Shown piece after piece: positions 36,698 through 44,567 of a stretch of DNA of 64,000 nt. The position numbers and the translations under genes are program-made. Source of the DNA: Aldehydirespirator sp965220485 (GTDB taxonomy: Bacteria > Actinomycetota > Acidimicrobiia > Acidimicrobiales > Aldehydirespiratoraceae); NCBI GenBank assembly GCA_965220485.1, contig OZ244832.1, forward strand, positions 1,240,001-1,304,000, in the 5' to 3' direction. Within the stretch, counting starts at the first letter, position 1. Each line of letters opens with the position of its first letter. Under the pieces are notes generated by a model. The model searched no databases and was not told the origin of the DNA. It worked only from the letters and a program-made list of their open reading frames with translations.

Positions 36698-38239
36698 TCA
36701 GATGATGCTGCGGCACGGCCCGCTGTGGCCGTCGCGCAGCACACACGGGGCTTTGGTCTCGCCGCGCGCGTTGACTTCGACTGTCCCGAAGCAGACCGCT
36801 ATGTTCTCTGCTATGTTCTCTGCGTCGGGGAGTTCGGCCTGTTCGGGGAGGTTCTGCAGCTGTTGTGACGCGCCGGGGAGGGCGTCGAGGAGGTACTCTG
36901 TCGCGTTCTCGGGCGGGTTGTGCCCGGAGGCGTATCGGGGTGTCGCTGCTCGGAGACGGTTGACGGCTGCTGTCTTAGACACGGACTCGCAGCGTATGCG
37001 CAGGCTGTCGAGGAACTCTTCTGTTCGCAGGTGTTTGTGGGCGTCGTGCGGCAGGTTGTCGATCTCGGCCGTGAACGCGTCGACGGCTGCGGCGGCGAGG
37101 CTTTCGGCTCGGTCGATCACCCATCCGGCGGACAGTTTGAGGCGGGCGGCTGTGTCGACGAGGCTGTGGTTGGAATTGGAGCTGTAGACGGTGAATCGGC
37201 TGCCGTAGCGCATTGCCATTTCTCGTTCTCCGATGCCTGAGGAGGAGTACGACAGAGTCGAGTTGAGGTCATAGAGGGGGGCGAGTCTGACAGTGCTGGG
37301 CTCGAGTGTGAGGCTGTAGTTGCGGGCGTGGGCGTCGCGGTTGATGGTGACAAGCGCCCAAAGCAGCCCATCGGCGAAGCGGCGCAGGTCGGTGTCGGGG
37401 TCTGTGGAGTGGGTCTCGATGATGTCGGCAATGGCGGCCATGCCCGGCCCGCCGTCTTGTTCTCGGCGCATGTTGCCTGGGATGTTCAAGGCTTGACACA
37501 TGTCCTCTTGATGGATGCGTTCCCAGCCCGAGGGGTCGGGGCGACGGTCGTAGCGCTCCACGATGACGACGGGGTGGTCGTCGAGTATCTCTACTGTGGT
37601 CTCGGCGGCGTGAAGGGCGATGCGTCTGGCGGCGGCCAGGCACAGGTGCTCGACGATGGCCACCGCCTTGGATGCGTTGTGGCTGGGTTTGAGGATGTGG
37701 GTTGTTGGCATCGACCCGTAGGGTTTCGCCCATCGGTCGTGCAGGCGGTGCAGCGCCAGTTTGTTGTGGGCGCCGCCGAGGCTGAAGTACGGCTCGATGT
37801 CGTCGTCAGTCCACCGCAGCGGGTTGAGCGCCATGGCGGCCACCTGGGACGCGATCTTGTCGTCTGTGAGAGGTTCCAGCCCGCCGGGGCGGGCGAAGAG
37901 CTCGTTGAGCCGCTCAGGCGGGCAGAACTGCACCGCCCCAGCGCAGTCATGGCCGATGGGAGTAGCCAAGAGCCCGAACACGTCGGCGGACGCGCCGGTG
38001 CGTCGGCCCCACTCTCGCAGCACTTCGTTCCTGTCTGGCAGAAGCGAGGCGAGCCAGCACATGGAGCGCTCATGGCTGTGTGATCCTTCCTGGAACGGCA
38101 GCGACAAAGACAGCGGCACCGCGGCGGGATCGGACGCGTATAGCTGGTCGTAGACGATGCTGAGGCGGCCCTTGCGGTCTCTGCGCAGCTGCGCCGCCTC
38201 GGTGCCGTGCATCAACACGACGATCTGAGCGGCCTTCAT
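36698..38239 (-). CDS. hipA: HipA-type serine/threonine kinase toxin
   Basis: This 513-residue protein has the HipA N-terminal domain (VLMHGTEAAQLRRDRKGRLSIVYD...PLSLSLPFQEG), the ATP-binding GGAHNKLAL, and HILKPSHN. The kinase motifs are INRDAHARNYSL (catalytic Asp and Asn) and LAPLYDLNST (metal-binding Asp). It is about 70 residues longer than E. coli HipA. The extra C-terminus ends CVLRDGHSGPCR, a small Cys/His motif. Start ATG overlaps the hipB stop (ATGA). HipA phosphorylates an aminoacyl-tRNA synthetase or similar target to cause growth arrest. Confidence 0.92.
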   Translation of the reverse strand: MKAAQIVVLMHGTEAAQLRRDRKGRLSIVYDQLYASDPAAVPLSLSLPFQEGSHSHERSMCWLASLLPDRNEVLREWGRRTGASADVFGLLATPIGHDCAGAVQFCPPERLNELFARPGGLEPLTDDKIASQVAAMALNPLRWTDDDIEPYFSLGGAHNKLALHRLHDRWAKPYGSMPTTHILKPSHNASKAVAIVEHLCLAAARRIALHAAETTVEILDDHPVVIVERYDRRPDPSGWERIHQEDMCQALNIPGNMRREQDGGPGMAAIADIIETHSTDPDTDLRRFADGLLWALVTINRDAHARNYSLTLEPSTVRLAPLYDLNSTLSYSSSGIGEREMAMRYGSRFTVYSSNSNHSLVDTAARLKLSAGWVIDRAESLAAAAVDAFTAEIDNLPHDAHKHLRTEEFLDSLRIRCESVSKTAAVNRLRAATPRYASGHNPPENATEYLLDALPGASQQLQNLPEQAELPDAENIAENIAVCFGTVEVNARGETKAPCVLRDGHSGPCRSII

Positions 38240-38472
38240 GACACCAAAGCAGGCTCGAGCCGTACCGACAGACCTAGCGCTCGGATCACTCGCATCAGCT
38301 TGTCCGCCTCAGCTCGGGGATGGCCCCGCTCGAGCTGGCCTAGCCAGCGCCTCGACACGCCGGCGCGCTGAGCGAGCCCGGCCTGGGTCAGGCCTGCTGC
38401 GAGTCGCAGCCGCCGCATCTCCATCCCGAGCTGTCCCATAGTGGACACCGGCCTGTAGAAGTTCGAGCCCAT
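38236..38472 (-). CDS. hipB: HipB-type antitoxin
   Basis: 78 residues with a helix-turn-helix (MRRLRLAAGLTQAGLAQRAGVSRRWLGQLERGHPRAEADKLMRVIRALGLSV), typical of HipB. GAGGTGAT precedes the ATG at 38,472. It lies first in the operon, as usual. An operator-like inverted repeat is just upstream. Confidence 0.9.
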   Translation of the reverse strand: MGSNFYRPVSTMGQLGMEMRRLRLAAGLTQAGLAQRAGVSRRWLGQLERGHPRAEADKLMRVIRALGLSVRLEPALVS

Positions 38473-38496
38473 ATCATCACCTCGCTGATGTCATGG

Positions 38497-38530
38497 TACG
38501 GTATCTATAGCCTAAAGGCACTGTACCGTA
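38497..38530. promoter_or_regulatory. operator-like inverted repeat of hipBA
   Basis: TACGGTA (38,497-38,503) and TACCGTA (38,524-38,530) are exact inverted repeats 20 nt apart, 25-58 bp upstream of hipB. They are the likely HipB binding site. Confidence 0.55.
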
Positions 38531-38700
38531 GCATAGTGGCCATGAGAGCGTTCCGTGCCATCACGGGACTGGATTCCGGCGACCCGGCATCGAACACGCA
38601 TGATGCCCAGTGAGACAAATTCAACCACCCAGGTGGAGCGTCCTGATGCAATCAGCGAGCACTGAGACCGGGCCCGGGCCACCTATCACTGCAACGAGAT

Positions 38701-38854
38701 GAAACCTTAGGTCAGCGCCCATATGAGAAGAGCCGCCGATGACAGCGCCCTTCCATTCTGGGGAATCGCTCCTCGCGAATTGGGGAATGTCCCGAAACCA
38801 GCGCTAGAACACCCTCGATGACCTCCCCAAACGTAACTGTATGGCTACTCACCA
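38701..38854 (+). repeat. repeat D, copy 4
   Basis: Blocks GAAACCTTAGGTCAGCGCCC, ATTCTGGGGAATCGC, GAATTGGGGAATG, TAGAACACCCTCGATGACCTC and AAACGTAACTGTATGGCTACTCACCATG. It lies at the boundary between the toxin-antitoxin region and the core genes. Confidence 0.8.
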
Positions 38855-38887
38855 TGACCAGTCCTTACAGAACAGCAGTGACCGACC

Positions 38888-39646
38888 ATGTCTGAGCCGT
38901 ACCGCCTCGAAGTGACCGACGGTATCGCCGAGTTGGAGCTGTGCAATCCGCCGGTGAACGCGTTCGGGGTGGGTGCCCAGTTCGCCCTGGCCGCCGAGAT
39001 CAAGGCTCTCGGGCGGCGCGACGACGTGCGGGTCATCATCATCGCCGCGGTCGGCAAGGGCTTCTGCGCGGGCCTCGACATCAAGGAGGTCGCCTCCGAT
39101 CCCGGCCTGATCGTCCCCGCCAACCGGGCCAACTACGACACCTTCGCGGCTATCCACCTCAACCCGAAGCCGGTGATCGCGGCGGTGCACGGCTACGTGC
39201 TGGGAGGTGGCATCGGCATCGCCGGCGCGGCTGATGTGGTGGTGGCTGCCGACGACGCCTACTTCGGCGTGCCCGAGATCGAGCGGGGCGGCATGGGCAT
39301 GGGCGCCCACCTTCAGCGCATGTTCAGCGTCCAGAAGGTGCGCTACATGTACTTCACCGGCGACACCATCGACGCGGCCGAGGCCTACCGGCTCGGAGCG
39401 GTGGAGCGGGTGGTGCAACGGGCCGAGCTTCGGCCGACAGCCCTCGAGATCGCCGGCCGGATGGCCTCGAAGTCCCCCCAGATGATCGGCATCGCCAAGC
39501 GGTCCCTCAACGGGGTGGAGGACGGCAGCCTCGAGGACAAGTACCGATGGGAGCAGGGCTTCACCTTCGAGGCTTACCTGATGGGCGACTCCGCCGAGGC
39601 CCGCGAAGCCTTCGCGGAGGGGCGCGAAGCCGACTTCGGTCCCTAG
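38888..39646 (+). CDS. enoyl-CoA hydratase/isomerase family protein
   Basis: 252 residues with the crotonase fold. GKGFCAGLDIKEV is the first oxyanion-hole motif, PKPVIAAVHGYVLGGGIGIAGAADVVVA the second, and PEIERGGMGMGAHLQRMF the catalytic region. VSPE/VE-type glutamates are altered, so the exact reaction (hydration, isomerisation or hydrolysis of an acyl-CoA) is unclear. It is the first gene on the core side of the island, followed by a copy of repeat E. Confidence 0.9.
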   Translation: MSEPYRLEVTDGIAELELCNPPVNAFGVGAQFALAAEIKALGRRDDVRVIIIAAVGKGFCAGLDIKEVASDPGLIVPANRANYDTFAAIHLNPKPVIAAVHGYVLGGGIGIAGAADVVVAADDAYFGVPEIERGGMGMGAHLQRMFSVQKVRYMYFTGDTIDAAEAYRLGAVERVVQRAELRPTALEIAGRMASKSPQMIGIAKRSLNGVEDGSLEDKYRWEQGFTFEAYLMGDSAEAREAFAEGREADFGP

Positions 39647-39647
39647 T

Positions 39648-39690
39648 GCCCGCTCTCGTTCGCTGCGCTCAGGGGCCGCTCAGGCCACCC
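39648..39690 (+). repeat. repeat E, partial copy
   Basis: CCCGCTCTCGTTCGCTGCGC...GGGCCGCTCAGGCCACC matches the central block of repeat E. It lies directly after the enoyl-CoA hydratase stop. Confidence 0.65.
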
Positions 39691-39863
39691 TCTGCCGAAA
39701 TATGTAGAGAAACCCGTCATATAGGAGCAATACCCGTGCAGATTTGAGGCGAGCTTGACATAGGGCTACTCACGGACCGCTCAGACCCTGGCCGAGACCT
39801 GATCCGGCGGGCGGGGTAATCTCAGCGGCCAACTCGCAATGCCGCAGCGAAAGGACTCTGGCG

Positions 39864-41228
39864 ATGGCCGATGACTACTACCGCGTGATGCTTCCGGAAT
39901 CCGAGATGCCGACCCAGTGGTACAACGTGATTCCCGACCTGCCCGCTCCGCCGCCCCCGCCGCTGCATCCCGGCACCCTGGAGCCGGCCGGACCCGACGA
40001 TCTGGCCCCGCTGTTCCCGATGGGCCTCATCCTGCAGGAGGTGTCCGGCGAGTCGTTCATCGACATCCCCGGAGGGGTGATCGACGTGCTGCTCCTGTGG
40101 CGGCCGAGCCCGCTGTTCAGGGCCCGCCGCCTGGAGCAGGCCCTAGACACTCCGGCCAAGATCTTCTACAAGTACGAGGGCGTCAGCCCGGCCGGCTCCC
40201 ACAAGCCCAACACGGCCGTGGCCCAGGCCTTCTACAACCACTCCGAGGGCGTCACCAAGCTCACCACTGAGACCGGCGCGGGCCAGTGGGGCAGTGCTCT
40301 GGCCTTCGCCTGTGCCCAGTACGGCATGGAGTGCGAGGTGTGGCAGGTGGCCGCCTCCTACCGCCAGAAGCCCTACCGCAAGACGATGATGGAGGTGTGG
40401 GGGGCCACCGTGCATCCCAGCCCGTCGCCGGTCACCGAGTACGGCCGCAGCCTGCTGGCGCAGGACCCCGACCATCCCGGCTCGCTGGGCATCGCCATCT
40501 CCGAGGCGATATCGGTGGCGGCCGCCGACCCCGCGATCCGCTACTCGCTGGGCAGCGTGCTCAACCACGTGATCCTGCACCAGACCATCATCGGCGAGGA
40601 GGCCCTGCTCCAGCTCGCGATGGTGGGGGAGACCCCCGACCTGCTGGTGGGCTGCACCGGAGGCGGATCCAACTTCGGCGGCCTGTCCATGCCGTTCCTG
40701 CGCGAGAAGCTCGCCGGCAACATGTCGCCGGTGATCCTCTGCGTGGAGCCGGCCGCCTGCCCGTCGCTGACCCGGGGCGAGTACCGCTACGACTTCGGCG
40801 ACACCGCCCGCACCACGCCGCTGCTGAAGATGCACACCCTGGGCCACGGGTTCATCCCCGAGCCCATCCACGCCGGGGGCCTGCGCTACCACGGCATGTC
40901 CCCGCTCATCTCCCACGTCCACGATCTGGGCCTCACCGAGGCGGTGGCCATCGGCCAGATGGAGTGCTTCGCGGCGGCGCTGCAGTTCGCCCGCACCGAG
41001 GGGATCGTGCCCGCGCCCGAGCCCACCCACGCCCTCGCCGCGGCCATCCGCGAGGCGCTGGCGTGCAAGGAGTCCGGGGAGTCCAAGACCATCCTCACCG
41101 CGCTGTGCGGCCACGGCCATCTCGACCTCGCCGCCTACGAGGACTACATCTCCGGCGCCATAACCGACCTAGACCTGTCGGCCGAGGCCCTGGCCCAATC
41201 CATACAAGCCGTCCCCGCCCTGCCCTGA
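39864..41228 (+). CDS. trpB: tryptophan synthase beta chain, TrpB2 type
   Basis: 454 residues, the length of TrpB2 (TrpB is about 400). It has the long N-terminal extension (YYRVMLPESEMPTQWYNVIPDLP), the PLP lysine in GSHKPNTA, TETGAGQWGSA, and the phosphate-binding GCTGGGSNFGG. AAAGGA precedes the ATG by about 9 nt. TrpB2 makes tryptophan from indole and serine and often acts without TrpA. It lies apart from other trp genes here. Confidence 0.93.
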   Translation: MADDYYRVMLPESEMPTQWYNVIPDLPAPPPPPLHPGTLEPAGPDDLAPLFPMGLILQEVSGESFIDIPGGVIDVLLLWRPSPLFRARRLEQALDTPAKIFYKYEGVSPAGSHKPNTAVAQAFYNHSEGVTKLTTETGAGQWGSALAFACAQYGMECEVWQVAASYRQKPYRKTMMEVWGATVHPSPSPVTEYGRSLLAQDPDHPGSLGIAISEAISVAAADPAIRYSLGSVLNHVILHQTIIGEEALLQLAMVGETPDLLVGCTGGGSNFGGLSMPFLREKLAGNMSPVILCVEPAACPSLTRGEYRYDFGDTARTTPLLKMHTLGHGFIPEPIHAGGLRYHGMSPLISHVHDLGLTEAVAIGQMECFAAALQFARTEGIVPAPEPTHALAAAIREALACKESGESKTILTALCGHGHLDLAAYEDYISGAITDLDLSAEALAQSIQAVPALP

Positions 41229-41298
41229 AGGCCGAGCGGATGGAGGCGCTCGGAACCCGAGCCAGGTACCGGCATCGGCGCGTCCTCAGCGGGGGCGT

Positions 41299-41704
41299 TC
41301 AGAGACGCCGCTGGATCCTCGATTCCTCCACGCTGTAGATGAATGGTCCCGGCAGGCTGCACGCCGTGGTGATCGCGGCGAGATTGTCGAGGAACCATGC
41401 CGCCATCTCAGGAGCGCTGAGTCCCTGACGGGTTAGGCAGAAGCAACGGACGGCATAGGCCTCGACGACCCGGCGCTCACGGGCGTTCGTCCGCACGCTC
41501 TTGTCTTTCATGTAAGACGACCAGACCCTGCGTGCCGGCCATTCTCAACCATTCGACGTCATCGACGGTCTCGTCCAAGGGCATCCCGTAGTGCTCAGCG
41601 AGCGTCACCAGTCGAAGCCCGGCAGCGCGCAACAGGCGCGGCACCTAGATGCGGCCGAGGCTGCGATCCAAGAAGACTTCAGGCAGCCCTGCGGGATGCG
41701 ACAC
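41299..41704 (-). pseudogene. VapC45-like PIN toxin, with nonsense codon and frameshift
   Basis: Reading from GTG 41,704: SHPAGLPEVFLDRSLGRI, a TAG, then VPRLLRAAGLRLVTLAEHYGMPLDETVDDVEWLRMAGTQGLVVL, then after a +1 shift MKDKSVRTNARERRVVEAYAVRCFCLTRQGLSAPEMAAWFLDNLAAI...GPFIYSVEESRIQRRL. These pieces in order match the PIN-like VapC45 family (FLDRxLG..., VTLAEHYG, KDR..R, FCLTRQ.L, GPFIY). The TAG lies in a CTAG at 41,645-41,648. Two lesions make it non-functional. It overlaps the antitoxin gene by 26 nt. Confidence 0.7.
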
Positions 41705-42419
41705 GCACCAGATCCTCGAGCTGTTCGAGCGGCGCACCGAACTCGCCTCGAAGTTCAGCGAGCGAGTCCCCGGCCCAGAACCGGTCAAGGATGTCTGCGA
41801 CTCGGGCGCCCCCGCGCTCGAGGATGGGATGGCCGAACGAGCGCAACGGATCGGCCACAACCTCGGCGTGCACGTAACTCGGCAGGCGGATGAGGGACGC
41901 GTACTGATCCGGTCCGTACTCGATGTTGACCAGGTACTGCCGCACTGCCTCGGTGAAGACGCGCTGTCCGTGACGAACCACCACCAGCTCGCGCAGGAGC
42001 GGCGCGGTCTCGGCGTCTGCGCTTCGCACCGCGTAGTCGAACAGGAGCTCCGCTCCATCCGTGTACAAGCGCCGCGAGGCGAGTGCGTGATCGATGCCGA
42101 TCTGACGCTTCAACTCGTCGAGTGCCGGGCGGACCCGCTGCATCGACACTCCGCTCCTGCGAACGGCCGCCACCACGAAGGCCTCGGCGAGGCCGACGAA
42201 CGGGATGGACGGCGCCCCGCTCGAGTCGGGCTCCAGCCAGGTGATCACCGGACCGCCGGACACTGTGGGCCGATCCCGGAAGCATCGGACATAGCCCTTC
42301 GCCCATGTTGACAGGGTTGACGGCGGAACCTCGAGGATGCGCGCTGCCTCAGCCATCGTGTAGAGGGGAACCTCGAACCGAGGGTCCTCCAACGCGCTCA
42401 CACTTGTGCGTGTGCCCAC
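41679..42419 (-). CDS. VapB45-like antitoxin (MerR-type N-terminus, DUF433 C-terminus)
   Basis: 246 residues. YTMAEAARILEVPPSTLSTWAKGY is a MerR-like helix-turn-helix. The C-terminal GHPILERGGARVADILDRFWAGDSLAELRGEFGAPLEQLEDLVRVASR is a DUF433 segment. The gene order antitoxin then PIN toxin on the minus strand is as in VapBC45 operons. The antitoxin frame is intact while the toxin is broken. Confidence 0.8.
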   Translation of the reverse strand: MGTRTSVSALEDPRFEVPLYTMAEAARILEVPPSTLSTWAKGYVRCFRDRPTVSGGPVITWLEPDSSGAPSIPFVGLAEAFVVAAVRRSGVSMQRVRPALDELKRQIGIDHALASRRLYTDGAELLFDYAVRSADAETAPLLRELVVVRHGQRVFTEAVRQYLVNIEYGPDQYASLIRLPSYVHAEVVADPLRSFGHPILERGGARVADILDRFWAGDSLAELRGEFGAPLEQLEDLVRVASRRAA

Positions 42420-42506
42420 CGCTGTGCCTCCGTCGCGATCTATGAGTGCCCTGCATCGGACGTAGGCGCCAACATAGTCGGTGGCCGACCGGCGGGGTCA
42501 GACCTG

Positions 42507-43886
42507 TCAGATCTGCTGGAGGGCCTTGGTCACGTCCACCACGGCCTCGCGGCCGTCGCCGAAGAGCATCAGCGAGTTGTCCGCCGCGAACAGGGGGTTG
42601 GGGATGCCGGCGAAGCCGGGGCTGAGGCTGCGCTTGATGACCACAACCACGTCGCTCTTGTCGACGTCGAGGATGGGCATGCCCGCGATCGGGCTGGACG
42701 GGTCGGTGCGAGCGACCGGGTTGACCACGTCGTTGGCGCCGATGACGATGGTGACATCGGTCTGCTCGAAGGTCGGGTTGATGTCGTCCATCTCCACTAG
42801 GCGCTCGTAGGAGACTTCCGCCTCGGCCAGCAGCACGTTCATGTGGCCCGGCATCCGGCCCGCCACCGGATGGATGCCGAACACCACTTCGGTGCCGCGG
42901 TCCTCCAAGCGCCGGGCCAGATCGCGCACCGCGTGCTGGGCCTGGGCCACGGCCAGCCCATAGCCGGGGACGATGGCGACCCGCTCGGCCGACTCGAGCA
43001 GCATGGCCACATCATCGGGGGACGTGGAGCGGACCTTGCCCGCATAGACGTCGTCGGCGCTGAGACCGCCCGAGTTGGAGGGCGCAGGACTGAATATCAC
43101 CGCGGGCAGGGACCGGTTCATCGCCACGCACATGATCTGGGTGAGGATCAGGCCGCTGGCACCCACCAGCGAGCCCGCGATGATGAGCAGCGAATTGTCG
43201 AGCACGAAGCCGGCCGCCACGGCGGCCATTCCCGACAGAGAGTTCAGCAGCGCGATCACCACCGGCATGTCGGCCCCGCCGATGGGCGACACCACCAGGA
43301 CTCCGAGCACAGCCCCGACCGCCACCAGCAGCCACAGCCACAGCGGGTTGCCCGCGTCGACGACCATCAGCGTCCCGAACACCGCCGCGGCCACCGCACC
43401 GGCCACGCTCACGACGCGCATTCCCGGGAATCCCGACCATCGCAGCGCCTCCTGCAGCTTGCCGAAGGCGATGAGGCTGCCCGTGAAGGTGACCGCACCG
43501 ATCAGCGACGCCAGCGCGGCCGCGGCCGACAGCCGGGGAGTCTCGACCGCCAGATCGGCCGCCTCAAGGTACGACGCGGCCGCGACCAAGACCGATGCCC
43601 CGCCACCGAAGCCGTTGAACAGCGCCACCAGTTCGGGCATGGCCGTCATCTGCACCCGCACCGCCAGCAGCGCTCCCACTGCCGTTCCCAGCACCAGGCC
43701 GGCGACGATCCACTCGAAGCTCAAGATGGCGTTGTCGGTGAGGGTGACCACCACGGCGATGAGCATCCCGGTTGCGCCGAACTGGTTGCCCCTAACCGCG
43801 GTGCGGGGCCGGCTCAGCCGCTTGAGGCCCAGAATGAACAGAACCGCCGCGGCGAGGTAGCCGAGCGTCGTCCAGTCGTCCATCAC
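42507..43886 (-). CDS. pntB: NAD(P) transhydrogenase beta subunit
   Basis: 459 residues with about eight membrane segments in the first ~260, then the NADP(H)-binding domain III. GYGLAVAQAQHAVRDLARRLEDRGTEVVFGIHPVAGRMPGHMNVLLAEA and VIGANDVVNP carry the NADP-binding motifs. It couples proton entry to NADP reduction by NADH. GTG 43,886 and ATG 43,883 are alternative starts; the pntAB stop overlaps here (ATGA). Confidence 0.95.
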   Translation of the reverse strand: MMDDWTTLGYLAAAVLFILGLKRLSRPRTAVRGNQFGATGMLIAVVVTLTDNAILSFEWIVAGLVLGTAVGALLAVRVQMTAMPELVALFNGFGGGASVLVAAASYLEAADLAVETPRLSAAAALASLIGAVTFTGSLIAFGKLQEALRWSGFPGMRVVSVAGAVAAAVFGTLMVVDAGNPLWLWLLVAVGAVLGVLVVSPIGGADMPVVIALLNSLSGMAAVAAGFVLDNSLLIIAGSLVGASGLILTQIMCVAMNRSLPAVIFSPAPSNSGGLSADDVYAGKVRSTSPDDVAMLLESAERVAIVPGYGLAVAQAQHAVRDLARRLEDRGTEVVFGIHPVAGRMPGHMNVLLAEAEVSYERLVEMDDINPTFEQTDVTIVIGANDVVNPVARTDPSSPIAGMPILDVDKSDVVVVIKRSLSPGFAGIPNPLFAADNSLMLFGDGREAVVDVTKALQQI

Positions 43887-44563
43887 GAGCCGCCGCCGCC
43901 ACTGGCGGTGGCGCCTCCGGGCGCGGCCCTCCCAGCCGAAGGGCCCGAACTGCCCCCAGCCGCGGCCCTCCCAGCCGAAGGGCCCGAACTGCCCCCAGCC
44001 GCGGCCCTCCCAGCCGAAGGGCCCGAACTGCCCCCAGCCGCGGCCCTCCCAGCCGAAGGGCCCGAACTGCCCCCAGCCGCGGCCCTCCCAGCCGAAGGGC
44101 CCGAACTGCCCCCAGCCGCGGCCCTCCCAGCCGAAGGGCCCGAACTGCCCCCAGCCGCGGCCCTCCCAGCCGAAGGGCCCGAACTGCCCCCAGCCGCGGC
44201 CCTCCCAGCCGAAGGGCCCGAACTGCCCCCAGCCGCGGCCCTCCCAGCCGAAGGGCCCGAACTGCCCCCAGCCGACCTTTGGGCGCGGCGTTTGGGACCG
44301 AACATGTGCAGCATCCGATGAGTCACCAGGAATCCGCCCACCACATTAATCATCGCCATCGCGACCGCAATGAAGCCGAGCACCGTGGTGAAGGTGCGGT
44401 GGTCGGCTCCGGCCGCCAACAGCGCGCCCACGATGGTTATGCCCGAGATCGCGTTGGACCCCGACATCAAGGGTGTGTGCAGCGTGGGGGGAACCTTGGC
44501 TATCAACTCCATGCCGAGGAAGACAGCCAGAACGAACAGCGTGACCGCCACCAGCAGTTCCAT
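43883..44563 (-). CDS. pntAB: NAD(P) transhydrogenase alpha-2 (membrane) subunit with a 9-fold repeat tail
   Basis: 226 residues. The first ~95 (MELLVAVTLFVLAVFLGMELIAKVPPTLHTPLMSGSNAISGITIVGALL...) form the usual PntAB/alpha-2 membrane domain with three to four helices. The rest is (GGSSGPSAGRAAA)n with nine copies of a 13-residue unit, ending in a Gly/Ser-rich tail. Normal alpha-2 proteins are ~95-110 residues, so the tail is unusual. Start ATG at 44,563 is 4 nt after pntAA, and the stop overlaps pntB. Confidence 0.9.
   Translation of the reverse strand: MELLVAVTLFVLAVFLGMELIAKVPPTLHTPLMSGSNAISGITIVGALLAAGADHRTFTTVLGFIAVAMAMINVVGGFLVTHRMLHMFGPKRRAQRSAGGSSGPSAGRAAAGGSSGPSAGRAAAGGSSGPSAGRAAAGGSSGPSAGRAAAGGSSGPSAGRAAAGGSSGPSAGRAAAGGSSGPSAGRAAAGGSSGPSAGRAAAGGSSGPSAGRAAPGGATASGGGGS
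43927..44277 (-). repeat. 39-bp tandem repeat, 9 copies, in pntAB
   Basis: Unit starts at 43,927, 43,966, 44,005, 44,044, 44,083, 44,122, 44,161, 44,200 and 44,239. The first eight appear identical; the last differs only at the end. The perfect identity suggests recent expansion by slippage or recombination. Confidence 0.95.
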
Positions 44564-44567
44564 GGCC

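Noticed and set aside
42843..44321. Plus-strand 492-residue frame with a repeated PAEGPELPPAA segment.
   Set aside because: Antisense of pntB and of the pntAB repeats; the pnt reading is far better supported.
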